Assembly (NCBI GenBank): GCA_003457135.1
Contig: DMSQ01000058.1
Location: forward strand, 1-62,514
DNA from: Prolixibacteraceae bacterium
GTDB taxonomy: Bacteria > Bacteroidota > Bacteroidia > Bacteroidales > Prolixibacteraceae
Direction: 5' to 3'
Length of the DNA: 62,514 bases
A program made the position numbers and the translations under genes. The notes under the pieces are model-generated. The model was not told where the DNA came from, did not search any database, and saw only the letters and a program-made list of their open reading frames with translations. Shown here piece after piece: positions 23,995 through 31,935 of this stretch. Within the stretch, counting starts at the first letter, position 1; the number at the start of each line of letters is the position of its first letter.

Positions 23995-24876
23995 ATGATA
24001 CGGGAAATTGTAAATATTGACGAAGAAAAATGCAACGGATGTGGAATTTGTATTCCGAACTGCCACGAAGGAGCATTACAAATTATAGATGGAAAGGCCA
24101 GGCTCATTAGCGAATTGATGTGTGACGGATTGGGAGCCTGCCTTGGCCATTGTCCTGAAGGAGCGATTACCATCGAGAAACGCGAAGCCGACGAGTATGA
24201 CGAAATCGTTGTGGTGAAACAAATCATCCCACAAGGAAAAAACACTTTGGTTGCTCACATGAAACACCTTAAAGAACATGGCGAAACCGGCTTCCTGAAA
24301 CAGGCTGTTGGTTACCTGAGAACGCATGCCAGCGAAATTCCATTTAGTGTTGATGCGGTAATTGCCGAAGTTCATTCAGTAAAAATAGAATCTTCAGCCG
24401 GATGCGCTTCGGGTGGTTGCCCCGGATCAAAAGAGGTAAGTTTTGAACCCAAAAACCTGCTTTATGCCCCGGCAGTTGCTGTCGCCGAAATATCATCGGC
24501 CTTGCGTCAGTGGCCGGTTCAAATGCATTTGATCAATCCGGCCGGTTCTGCATTCCAGGGAACCGACCTTCTTCTGGCAGCCGATTGCGTGGCGTTCAGT
24601 ATGGGTAATTTCCACTCCAAACATTTAGCCGGAAAATCGCTGGTCATTGCCTGCCCCAAGCTCGATCAGGGCAAAGAAATATACGTGGAGAAAATCCGTC
24701 GCCTGATTGACGAAGCCAAAGTTAATACCATAACTATCATGATGATGGAAGTTCCATGTTGTGGAGGTTTATCGCAACTGGTGCAGATGGGGGCATCTCA
24801 GGCTAAACGAAAAGTACCTGTAAAAGAAATCATCGTCAGCATAAAAGGCGAAATCCTGGAAGAGAGCTGGGTGTAG
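23995..24876 (+). CDS. 4Fe-4S dicluster ferredoxin-type protein
   Basis: This 293-residue protein starts with two 4Fe-4S sites (CNGCGICIPNC near residue 12 and CDGLGACLGHC near 43). A middle GCASGGCPGS phrase and a C-terminal PCCGGL segment near residue 260 suggest further cluster or metal ligands. It is probably an electron-transfer protein working with a partner not encoded here. The divergent Crp/Fnr regulator and the shared palindrome suggest redox or nitrosative-stress control, which is inference. Confidence 0.8.
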   Translation: MIREIVNIDEEKCNGCGICIPNCHEGALQIIDGKARLISELMCDGLGACLGHCPEGAITIEKREADEYDEIVVVKQIIPQGKNTLVAHMKHLKEHGETGFLKQAVGYLRTHASEIPFSVDAVIAEVHSVKIESSAGCASGGCPGSKEVSFEPKNLLYAPAVAVAEISSALRQWPVQMHLINPAGSAFQGTDLLLAADCVAFSMGNFHSKHLAGKSLVIACPKLDQGKEIYVEKIRRLIDEAKVNTITIMMMEVPCCGGLSQLVQMGASQAKRKVPVKEIIVSIKGEILEESWV

Positions 24877-25000
24877 AAAATTGTTGCGCGTTCCGGAATC
24901 CGGGTTCCGCTTGGCACGTTCGTCACACTGAACTGCATTTTTAACAAATGGTATTGCGTTTCTTTTTTGCCCATAAAATTTTGATTTGAAATAAAAACTC

Positions 25001-25008
25001 TATATTTG
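25001..25008 (+). promoter_or_regulatory. -7 box of the aromatic operon leader
   Basis: TATATTTG matches TAnnTTTG exactly. A TTG at 24981-24983 is at about the right distance for a -33 element. The leader peptide start is 20 bases downstream, so transcription would begin just before it. Confidence 0.65.
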
Positions 25009-25027
25009 CCTCCATATTGAAAGCAAA

Positions 25028-25102
25028 ATGAAACGTACAGGTAACAACAGGTTTTTTTATTGGTTTTATTACTTCTGTTCTCATATCGGGATCGGCTGGT
25101 AA
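25028..25102 (+). CDS. Aromatic leader peptide
   Basis: This 24-residue frame starts at ATG 25028 and ends with TAA at 25100-25102. Residues 9-16 are FFYWFYYF, eight aromatic residues in a row, and residue 24 is Trp. All three aromatic amino acids occur. Directly downstream are a terminator-like hairpin and the genes of aromatic amino acid synthesis. This is what a translation-sensing attenuator should look like. Its peptide is unlikely to have a function of its own. Confidence 0.8.
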   Translation: MKRTGNNRFFYWFYYFCSHIGIGW

Positions 25103-25164
25103 TGTCTTGTTGTTACAAAAAGATATTTTTCAAAAGGGTCCCGTGCATAACGAGGCCCTTTTTT
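25041..25164 (+). promoter_or_regulatory. Aromatic-operon attenuator with alternative pairings
   Basis: Terminator: GGGTCCCG (25136-25143) pairs with CGAGGCCC (25151-25158), one mismatch and one G-U, flanked by AAAA and TTTTTT. Antiterminator: CGGGATC (25087-25093), at the end of the leader peptide, pairs with GGTCCCG (25137-25143). A third pairing is GTAACAACAGG (25041-25051) with CTTGTTGTTAC (25106-25116). A ribosome stalled on the aromatic codons would leave 25087-25093 free and allow read-through. A ribosome reaching the stop codon would cover it and allow termination. Confidence 0.75.
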
Positions 25165-25177
25165 AATAAACAAAAAT

Positions 25178-26071
25178 ATGAAACTTACAGTTATTGGTTT
25201 AGGATTGATTGGAGGATCGATGGCCATTGACCTGCGAAAGGGCGGATTTGCTACCGAAATTACAGGCGTGGATACTAATCCTGATCATGCCCAGGAAGCC
25301 CTACGATTGAGTATAGTTGACCGGATTGAAACGCTGGAAAGCGCCATTCCTAAAGCTGATATGGTGATTATTGCCATTCCGGTGGACAAGGTTTTACAAA
25401 CTTTAACCTTCGTACTCGACCTGATTTCTTCACAAACTACGGTAATTGATGTTGGATCAACCAAAAAAGTAATTTCAGAAGCAGTTGAAAACCATCCCAG
25501 GCGTAGAAATTATATTCCGGCCCATCCGATGGCTGGCACCGAAAACTCCGGGCCAGGGGCCGCCTTGGAAGGATTGTTCACTGGTAAAATCAACATCATT
25601 TGTGATCAGGAAAAATGTGGGCCACAGCATCTGGCATTCGCCGAAAAAATGTTTCAGGCATTGGGAATGGACATTGCCTACATGACTGCCGACGTGCAGG
25701 ACCACAGTACCGGGTTTATCTCACATTTACCGCATGCTGCAGCTTTTGCGCTCGCAAATGCAGTGCTCGATAAGGAAGACCGCGAAATCATTTTCGATTT
25801 GGCCAGCGGAGGTTTCAACTCAACCGTTCGTTTGGCAAAAAGTTCTCCTGAAATGTGGGGCCCTATTTTTCAGCAAAACAAGGAATATGTGGTTGAATCG
25901 CTCGAAGTCTATATCAAACACCTGAAGGCATTCAAAAAAAGTATTGAATCTGATCCGGAACAAATGATGGCTTTGATGAAAAATGCCAACCGTATCCGTG
26001 GAATTTTAGACGGACAAAGCGATTCGCTGGTTAAAAATGAAAAGACAATAGTTAAACTTTATACCAAATAG
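25178..26071 (+). CDS. Prephenate dehydrogenase
   Basis: This 297-residue cytoplasmic enzyme converts prephenate to 4-hydroxyphenylpyruvate, the tyrosine branch. It has an N-terminal NAD-binding site VIGLGLIGGSMAIDL, the HPMAGTENSGP active-site segment near residue 110 and the conserved GFISHLPHAAAFAL segment near residue 178. There is no ACT domain, so feedback control by tyrosine in the protein is doubtful; the attenuator upstream would carry control. The next gene follows after two bases. Confidence 0.9.
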   Translation: MKLTVIGLGLIGGSMAIDLRKGGFATEITGVDTNPDHAQEALRLSIVDRIETLESAIPKADMVIIAIPVDKVLQTLTFVLDLISSQTTVIDVGSTKKVISEAVENHPRRRNYIPAHPMAGTENSGPGAALEGLFTGKINIICDQEKCGPQHLAFAEKMFQALGMDIAYMTADVQDHSTGFISHLPHAAAFALANAVLDKEDREIIFDLASGGFNSTVRLAKSSPEMWGPIFQQNKEYVVESLEVYIKHLKAFKKSIESDPEQMMALMKNANRIRGILDGQSDSLVKNEKTIVKLYTK

Positions 26072-26073
26072 TC

Positions 26074-27162
26074 ATGGGAATACAATTAGAAATTAACCCG
26101 ATCAGGCACTGGTTGCCCCAAATAAATAACCCGCTCATTATTGCAGGGCCGTGCAGCCTCGAAACGGAAGAGCAGGCTATGGACACCGCCCGTCAGCTTG
26201 CAAAAGATCATCGCGTATTCGTTTATAGGGGCGGGGTATGGAAACCGCGAACCCGCCCCGGAAGCTTCGAGGGTATTGGCAGCATTGGCCTGAAATGGCT
26301 GCAAATGGTCCGCGAAGAAACCGGTATGCCTGTTGGTACTGAAGTGGCAAACGCCCAGCATACCGAAGAGGCGCTGAAAGCGGGGATTGACGTTCTATGG
26401 ATCGGGGCACGCTCGACAGCCAGCCCGTTTGTGGTGCAGGAAATTGCCGATGTCGTAAAAGGAACCGATGCGGTGGTGATGGTGAAAAACCCGGTCAATC
26501 CCGATGTTCAGCTATGGTTGGGGGCTTTCGAGCGGCTTAGTCAGGCCGGAATTAAAAATATAGTGGCCATTCATCGTGGGTTTACGCCATTTCGCGAATC
26601 GGAGTACCGCAACTATCCCAACTGGAAAACAGTGATCGAATTGCGCCGTTTGATGCCCAATCTGCCCATTATATGCGACCCAAGCCACATTGGAGGTAAA
26701 CGCGAATACTTATTTGACATCAGCCAGAAAGCGTTCGATATGGGAATGGATGGACTGATGATCGAATCTCACCGCGATCCTTCCTGCGCATTGAGCGACA
26801 AGGAGCAACAGCTCACCCCGGCCGATCTGGCCAAATTGCTCGACCGCCTGATTATCCGGACGGTTTCTTCCGATAATAAACTGTTCGAAAATCAGCTTGA
26901 ATTGCTTCGTAACCGCATTGATGCCATTGATACCGAATTGCTCGAAACCTTATCGTCGCGCATGGAAATTGTGCGACTGATTGGTCAGTATAAAAAAGAG
27001 AACAATGTCACCGCGTTTCAGGTTGGCCGTTTTGCCGAACTGATGGAAAAACGAATCAAATTAGGCGAAAGCCTGAACCTGGATGGCGCTTTTGTTCAGC
27101 AATTGTTCCAGCACATCCACGAAGATTCGGTACGAATGCAGACGGAGATTATGGACAGGTAA
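26074..27162 (+). CDS. DAHP synthase / chorismate mutase fusion
   Basis: This 362-residue fusion has an N-terminal type I-beta DAHP synthase (residues 1-265; IIAGPCSLE, KPRTRPGSFEGIGS, IGARST, MVKNPVNPD, CDPSHIGGKR, IESHRDPS) and a C-terminal AroQ-type chorismate mutase helix bundle (from LLRNRIDAIDTELLETLSSR, residue 272, to about 355). It makes the first compound of the shikimate pathway and prephenate, so with TyrA it supplies both ends of the aromatic branch. It lies in one operon with tyrA, under the aromatic attenuator. Confidence 0.9.
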   Translation: MGIQLEINPIRHWLPQINNPLIIAGPCSLETEEQAMDTARQLAKDHRVFVYRGGVWKPRTRPGSFEGIGSIGLKWLQMVREETGMPVGTEVANAQHTEEALKAGIDVLWIGARSTASPFVVQEIADVVKGTDAVVMVKNPVNPDVQLWLGAFERLSQAGIKNIVAIHRGFTPFRESEYRNYPNWKTVIELRRLMPNLPIICDPSHIGGKREYLFDISQKAFDMGMDGLMIESHRDPSCALSDKEQQLTPADLAKLLDRLIIRTVSSDNKLFENQLELLRNRIDAIDTELLETLSSRMEIVRLIGQYKKENNVTAFQVGRFAELMEKRIKLGESLNLDGAFVQQLFQHIHEDSVRMQTEIMDR

Positions 27163-27240
27163 GAAGGAAGACCGAAGACGGAAGTCGGGAGACAGAAGAC
27201 CGAAGACGGAAGACCGAAGTCAGGAGACGAAAGAGAAGAA
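27163..27240. repeat. Short-phrase repeat tract (GAAGACCGAAGAC type)
   Basis: Directly after the stop codon, the 18-mer GAAGACCGAAGACGGAAG occurs at 27167 and again at 27195. Related phrases (GAAGTCGGGA, GAAGTCAGGA) fill the rest. The whole tract is purine-rich and non-coding. Similar short-phrase tracts occur at three other places in the window. The gap up to 27513 also holds a terminator and a TACTTTTG box (27293-27300) but no gene. Confidence 0.7.
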
Positions 27241-27248
27241 TTGATAGG

Positions 27249-27283
27249 GCCGGTTGGGAGTGATTTCCTGACCGGTTTTTTTT
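27249..27283 (+). terminator. Terminator of the aromatic operon
   Basis: CCGGT at 27250-27254 pairs with ACCGG at 27271-27275, with a short inner helix (GGGA / TTCC), and eight T follow. It closes the tyrA operon after the repeat tract. Confidence 0.6.
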
Positions 27284-27513
27284 CTCCAGATGTACTTTTG
27301 GCGAAAGGATTCCATCCTCTTTTAGGGACGGAATCTCTTTACAGCATACAAAAAAATAATCACCATTTTGTGATTTATAATTGCAATTTCTTTAAATTTA
27401 TCAAGTATAAAGACTAATGGCTATCAGGACTATACAACTAAAATGAGGTGGATAGGCCTGAATTTATCAAACAAATAAGCAAGTGGCCATTTGTGAACTT
27501 CAAACCAAGAACC

Positions 27514-28209
27514 ATGATAATTAAAATATTAAAGATTTTAAGATTTGCTGTTTTGACTTTCTTAGGCTCAATAGCTTTGTATTTAATTTTTTCAATAATT
27601 ATCTCAATTATTCCGTTTAATGGAAATAAAGAGAAAGAAAAAGTTGTAGTAATTTTTGTAAGAACAAATGGAGTCCATACTGATTTAGTGTTACCAATTC
27701 GATATGATTCTGTTGATTGGAGTAAGAAAGTTAAATTCAGCAATACAATAGGAAATGATTCAGTAATGAATTTTGTTGCATTTGGTTGGGGAGATAAAGG
27801 GTTTTATTTAAATACGCCAAACTGGTCTGATTTAAAGTTTAGCACTGCTTTTACTGCTGCTTTTGGATTTGGTGAGCCTGCTATGCATGTTACTTATTAT
27901 AAAGATGTTTTTGAAACGAAAAACTCGATAAGAATAGAAATAAATAAACGTCAATATTTTGAATTGGTAAAATATATTCAGAAAAGCTTTAATAAGACTG
28001 AGAAAGGTGAGTTTATAAATATCAAGACCATTATGGTCTATGATAGAAATGATGCCTTTTATGAAGGTACAGGTAGCTTTTCTTTATTTAATACATGTAA
28101 TACCTGGACAAACAAGGGATTGAAAATATGTGAACAAAGAGCTTGTTTATGGACACCTTTTGATAAAGGAATATTTTATCATTATAATAATAAAATAAAC
28201 GGCTACTAA
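27514..28209 (+). CDS. TIGR02117/DUF2459-type protein
   Basis: This protein of about 231 residues has one N-terminal membrane helix (FAVLTFLGSIALYLIFSIII) and a conserved extracytoplasmic domain with VHTDLVLPI near residue 53, AFGWGDKGFYLNTP near 86 and NTCNTWTNKGL near 200, the marks of TIGR02117/DUF2459. The function of the family is unknown. I chose the ATG at 27514; the frame also has a GTG 22 codons upstream. The gene is strikingly AT-rich with AAT/ATA codons, unlike neighbours. Confidence 0.75.
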   Translation: MIIKILKILRFAVLTFLGSIALYLIFSIIISIIPFNGNKEKEKVVVIFVRTNGVHTDLVLPIRYDSVDWSKKVKFSNTIGNDSVMNFVAFGWGDKGFYLNTPNWSDLKFSTAFTAAFGFGEPAMHVTYYKDVFETKNSIRIEINKRQYFELVKYIQKSFNKTEKGEFINIKTIMVYDRNDAFYEGTGSFSLFNTCNTWTNKGLKICEQRACLWTPFDKGIFYHYNNKINGY

Positions 28210-28217
28210 TAAATAGA

Positions 28218-28250
28218 ACTTCATGTGGTCGGCACGACCCAGCATGAAGT
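28218..28250. other. Bulged hairpin between two AT-rich genes
   Basis: ACTTCATG and CATGAAGT (8 bp) enclose GGTCG and CGACC (5 bp) around a GCA loop. The two stems are offset by a bulge (one base against three). It follows the stop of the TIGR02117-type gene by eight bases. The 260-base gap also contains a CCCGG-N4-CCGGG hairpin and a perfect 14-bp palindrome CCCAAGTACTTGGG at 28373-28386, and no gene. Confidence 0.5.
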
Positions 28251-28469
28251 CTGGGTTGATGTCATTATTCAATCAGTTTCTTTGAAAACATTAAATGAAC
28301 AAATGTAAACAGCACACAACAGCAAGCTGCCCGGTAAGCCGGGTTTCAATGTTTCGTTGCCAAGAAATTAGCCCCAAGTACTTGGGATTCATCGGGAAAC
28401 TCCTGCCCTGCGCGTAGCTGCGGAAAATTACCAAACTAAAAAAAACCTAGCTTACCAAAGAGATTTAAA

Positions 28470-29543
28470 ATGAACTTAGAAGATTTTGGATATAATGAAA
28501 AACTCGAAAAGTTAAGGATTGAGAATAACCTCAAAGACTTTGAGATTGGTAGGGTCGTTTCAGAACATAAAGAAAGATATATTGTCAAAACCGAAAAGGG
28601 AGAATGCGAAGCCGGGATAACAGGGAATTTACGATTTTCGGCCAAAAATCGTGAAGATTTTCCTGCAGTAGGTGATTGGGTTGCATTGATAAATTATGAT
28701 TCTGATTTTTCAATCATTCATAAAATACTACCAAGATTCTCAATTATTTCAAGACAGGCTGTTGGTCAATTCGCAGAGATACAAATCATTGCAACAAATA
28801 TTGATTATGCGTTATTGATTCAGGCTGCTGATAGGGATTTCAATATCAACAGACTTGAAAGATACCTTACCATTTGTTATTCATCTAATGTAAGCCCGAT
28901 AATTGTACTGACAAAAACTGATTTGATCAATGAAAAAATAATAAATGAAATTATTGACAGCATACACCAACGAATAAAAGATATACCCGTTTATGCAGTT
29001 AGCAATGAAACACAAGATGGGTACGAAGCCTTAAAAATGGTTATCGAAAAGGGCAAGACTTTTTGTATGCTTGGTTCTTCGGGAGCAGGAAAGTCTACTT
29101 TGTTGAATAATCTCTCGGGTAGAGATAGAATGAGAACAGATTCAATTAGTAAGAGCACCGGAAAGGGCAGACATGTTACAAGCCACAGGGAATTAATTGT
29201 GCTTGAAAATGGTGGAATACTTGTTGATAATCCCGGAATGAGAGAAGTTGGAATCGCAGATAAAGAGAACGGACTAGAGACCACCTTCCGTAGCATAGTT
29301 AACCTTACTTACAATTGCAAATTCAAAGATTGCACACATACTTTCGAGATAGGCTGTTCGGTTATTGAAGCCGTCGAAAAAGGAGAGATAGACAAAAGTT
29401 CGTACGAAAATTATCTCAAAATGGAAAGAGAGAAATCCCATTTTGAATCATCGGTTGCCGAAAGACGAAAAAGAGATAAGGACTTTGGAAAAATGGTAAA
29501 AAACTTCAAAAAAGACATGAACAAAAATAACCACACCTTATGA
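28470..29543 (+). CDS. RsgA-type GTPase
   Basis: This 357-residue circularly permuted GTPase has an N-terminal OB domain, the G domain with TKTD, SSGAGKSTLLNNL and DNPGM motifs in the permuted order, and a zinc site with Cys and His residues in CKFKDCTHTFEIGC. It matures the small ribosomal subunit. At 357 residues with an extended lysine-rich end it resembles the longer accessory RsgA type rather than the usual short housekeeping form. It is AT-rich like the preceding gene and may have been acquired. Confidence 0.85.
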   Translation: MNLEDFGYNEKLEKLRIENNLKDFEIGRVVSEHKERYIVKTEKGECEAGITGNLRFSAKNREDFPAVGDWVALINYDSDFSIIHKILPRFSIISRQAVGQFAEIQIIATNIDYALLIQAADRDFNINRLERYLTICYSSNVSPIIVLTKTDLINEKIINEIIDSIHQRIKDIPVYAVSNETQDGYEALKMVIEKGKTFCMLGSSGAGKSTLLNNLSGRDRMRTDSISKSTGKGRHVTSHRELIVLENGGILVDNPGMREVGIADKENGLETTFRSIVNLTYNCKFKDCTHTFEIGCSVIEAVEKGEIDKSSYENYLKMEREKSHFESSVAERRKRDKDFGKMVKNFKKDMNKNNHTL

Positions 29544-29590
29544 CATTTACATGGTATTTCAGGTAGAAACCATTTTTGTACATTTACTTC

Positions 29591-30451
29591 ATGAATGCTA
29601 TTGAAATAGTTAACCTCTCTAAGAATTTCGGAAAAATAGGTGCGCTCAATCGTATGAGCCTCGATGTCCCCGAAGGGACCATATATGGATTGGTTGGCCC
29701 GAATGGTTCCGGGAAAACTACGCTCATCAAAGCATTGGTTGGTTCGCTCCGCCCCAATTCGGGTTTTGCAAAAGTTCTCGGGCTCGACCCGCTCAAAGAC
29801 AAATGGGAACTCCGTAAACAAATTGGCTACATGCCACAATCACCGGCCTTGTACGACGACCTTTCGGCACGCGATAACATCCTTTTTTTCGGAAAGGAGC
29901 AGAATGTTCCCGATTTGCATCAGAAAACGGATGAGATACTTTCGTTTGCCGAACTTACGAATAGAGCGGATGATGCAGTAAGAACTTTTTCAGGAGGTAT
30001 GAAAAAAAGAGTTTCCCTCTGCTGTGCTTTGGTTCATAATCCCAAAATTATTTTCCTCGATGAACCAACTGCGGCTCTAGACCCATACCTTAAAATGTTG
30101 TTTTGGATACTGTTTCGAAAACTCGCGCAAAGTGGGGTAACCATTTTTGTCAGCACCCATCAGATGGATGAAGCGATGCTCTGCGATAAAGTAACCATCC
30201 TGCGCAATGGTGAAATCCTTGCCGTTGATACTCCCCGGAACATTTTACATCGGGGGAAAACTAAATTGAAAATCTTTGACAACCATGAAGAAAAAACCGC
30301 AGTTATTGATTCTACCTCTGAAAATCTGGCTGACGAACTTAAAAAATTCGGGCTTGAAAAAAATATTTCATCTGTAGAGCTTCAACCGGATACGATTGAA
30401 GACATTATTCTTTCCATCATTCGTAAAAAAGAGAAGGAGGAAAAATCGTGA
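29591..30451 (+). CDS. ABC transporter ATP-binding protein
   Basis: This 286-residue ABC-2-type exporter ATPase has Walker A GPNGSGKT near residue 36, signature FSGGMKKRVSL and Walker B IIFLDEPTAALDP, then an extended C-terminal domain. The permease gene follows with a four-base overlap (GTGA). Together they form one exporter of unknown substrate, most likely a drug, lipid or polysaccharide. The ATG at 29591 is preferred over an earlier TTG. Confidence 0.9.
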   Translation: MNAIEIVNLSKNFGKIGALNRMSLDVPEGTIYGLVGPNGSGKTTLIKALVGSLRPNSGFAKVLGLDPLKDKWELRKQIGYMPQSPALYDDLSARDNILFFGKEQNVPDLHQKTDEILSFAELTNRADDAVRTFSGGMKKRVSLCCALVHNPKIIFLDEPTAALDPYLKMLFWILFRKLAQSGVTIFVSTHQMDEAMLCDKVTILRNGEILAVDTPRNILHRGKTKLKIFDNHEEKTAVIDSTSENLADELKKFGLEKNISSVELQPDTIEDIILSIIRKKEKEEKS

Positions 30452-31185
30452 GACATACTTTCATCATAGGGCGGCGTGTACTGGCCCAGCTTAAGGGCGA
30501 CACGCGTTTTCTTGTCCTCTCTGTCATAGCGCCACTCATTATCATTTATTTTCTGAAGCTTTTGTTCGACACCTTTCCTCCATTGGTTGAGGTGAAAAGT
30601 TTTACAATTCCTATCAGTGCTTTTATTGTTCATTTTTTGAGTTTTATCTTGTGTGCCATTCTGCTCGTTCAGGAACGAACAAGGGGGACTTTAGAGCGAA
30701 TGATGATTTCCGGATTTTCAAAAACTGCAATTATTGGAGGATATACCCTCGGATACTTCGGACTGGCAACTGTACAGGCAATTACAGTACTGGCAGAATC
30801 CATCTGGCTTTTCAACCTCAATTACGACACCAAAACAGTGGTGTTGTTATTCATGGTCATCTGGCTGCTGGCAATCGTTTCGGTCATGCTCGGAATTTTT
30901 ATTTCAACTTTTGCGAAACACGAGGCACAAGTATTTCCGTTCATCCCGCTCATTATACTTCCATCAGTTTTTCTTACAGGACTGGTTATTAGCCCTGACG
31001 GCCTGCCGGTTTGGGCGCAAATCATTGGCAAGTGTTTGCCACTTCATTACGCGGTTAATATCATTCACGAAATTATCAAACCAGAATATAAGCTTACTGA
31101 TACATTGGTTGATTTTGGAATTCTAACCGGATATATTTTCGGATTGCTCGTTCTTGCCTCCCTGTCGCTCAGGGAGACTGAATGA
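30448..31185 (+). CDS. ABC-2-type permease
   Basis: This 245-residue membrane protein has six hydrophobic segments, with a VFLTGLVISPDGLPVWAQII linker characteristic of ABC-2 permeases. It starts at GTG, overlapping the ATPase gene stop by four bases, so translation is coupled. It is the membrane part of the exporter. Confidence 0.9.
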   Translation: MRHTFIIGRRVLAQLKGDTRFLVLSVIAPLIIIYFLKLLFDTFPPLVEVKSFTIPISAFIVHFLSFILCAILLVQERTRGTLERMMISGFSKTAIIGGYTLGYFGLATVQAITVLAESIWLFNLNYDTKTVVLLFMVIWLLAIVSVMLGIFISTFAKHEAQVFPFIPLIILPSVFLTGLVISPDGLPVWAQIIGKCLPLHYAVNIIHEIIKPEYKLTDTLVDFGILTGYIFGLLVLASLSLRETE

Positions 31186-31267
31186 TTTTCTGGTTTTTAA
31201 ACCAACAAAATCGTGCGCTGTTTCGTAATGCAAGTCAATACCATTTTAATCACAAATACCTTAAACT

Positions 31268-31927
31268 ATGAAAACATTAAAGCGTTTTTTATTCCTGTTT
31301 TCCACTTGCTTCCTTTTATTGGCAGTTTACGGAACTGAAAAAGTAAATTCTCAAACAAAGGAAACCGGAAATGATACCAGCCTGGATAAACGGGTTTGGG
31401 ATTTCTTAAACAGCAGCCAAAACAGTTGGCACGACATGAATGTGCCGGAATCGGACGGGCAGCTTTTGTACGACATTATTTTAAAGAACAACTACAAAAA
31501 TGCTGTTGAAATAGGTACTTCCACCGGCCATTCAGGAATATGGATCGCCTGGGCGCTGAGCAAAACGGGAGGCAAACTTATTACCATTGAAATAGATGAA
31601 AGAAGGCATAAAGAAGCGCTGGCTAATTTTGAAAAAGCTGGACTGTCAAAATATATTGATGCCCGGCTTGCCGATGCCCATCAACTTGTGCCGGCATTAA
31701 AGGGACCGGTGGATTTTGTCTTCAGTGATGCAGATAAGAATTGGTATATCAACTATTTTAAAGATATGGACCCCAAACTTTCGGTAGGAGGCTGTTTTGT
31801 CACCCATAATGTCGGCCAGCGAAACAACTATGGTTTTTATGAATACGTCAGCAAACTAACTACTTACAAGACTACGCTCGATATCAAAGGCGCTGGGGTG
31901 GCAATAAGCTACAAAACCGGAAACTAG
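31268..31927 (+). CDS. Exported class I methyltransferase (O-methyltransferase-like)
   Basis: This 219-residue protein has a signal peptide of about 29 residues ending at KVNSQ, followed by a class I SAM-dependent methyltransferase. Motif I is AVEIGTSTGHSGIWIAWAL, the post-I acidic strand is ITIEIDE and the metal-site-like strand is VDFVFSDADKNWY. The fold is that of catechol-type O-methyltransferases, which are normally cytoplasmic. With a signal peptide it should act outside the cytoplasm, where SAM is not expected. This is a notable oddity. Confidence 0.75.
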   Translation: MKTLKRFLFLFSTCFLLLAVYGTEKVNSQTKETGNDTSLDKRVWDFLNSSQNSWHDMNVPESDGQLLYDIILKNNYKNAVEIGTSTGHSGIWIAWALSKTGGKLITIEIDERRHKEALANFEKAGLSKYIDARLADAHQLVPALKGPVDFVFSDADKNWYINYFKDMDPKLSVGGCFVTHNVGQRNNYGFYEYVSKLTTYKTTLDIKGAGVAISYKTGN

Positions 31928-31935
31928 TCCTGATA

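Noticed and set aside
27448..27513. Upstream extension of the TIGR02117-type gene from a GTG
   Set aside because: The extra residues are not hydrophobic and would displace the N-terminal membrane helix; the ATG at 27514 gives a normal start.
28320..28460. Integron attC site between the two AT-rich genes
   Set aside because: The hairpins lack the GTTRRRY / RYYYAAC core sequences at the stem ends, and no integron integrase is present.
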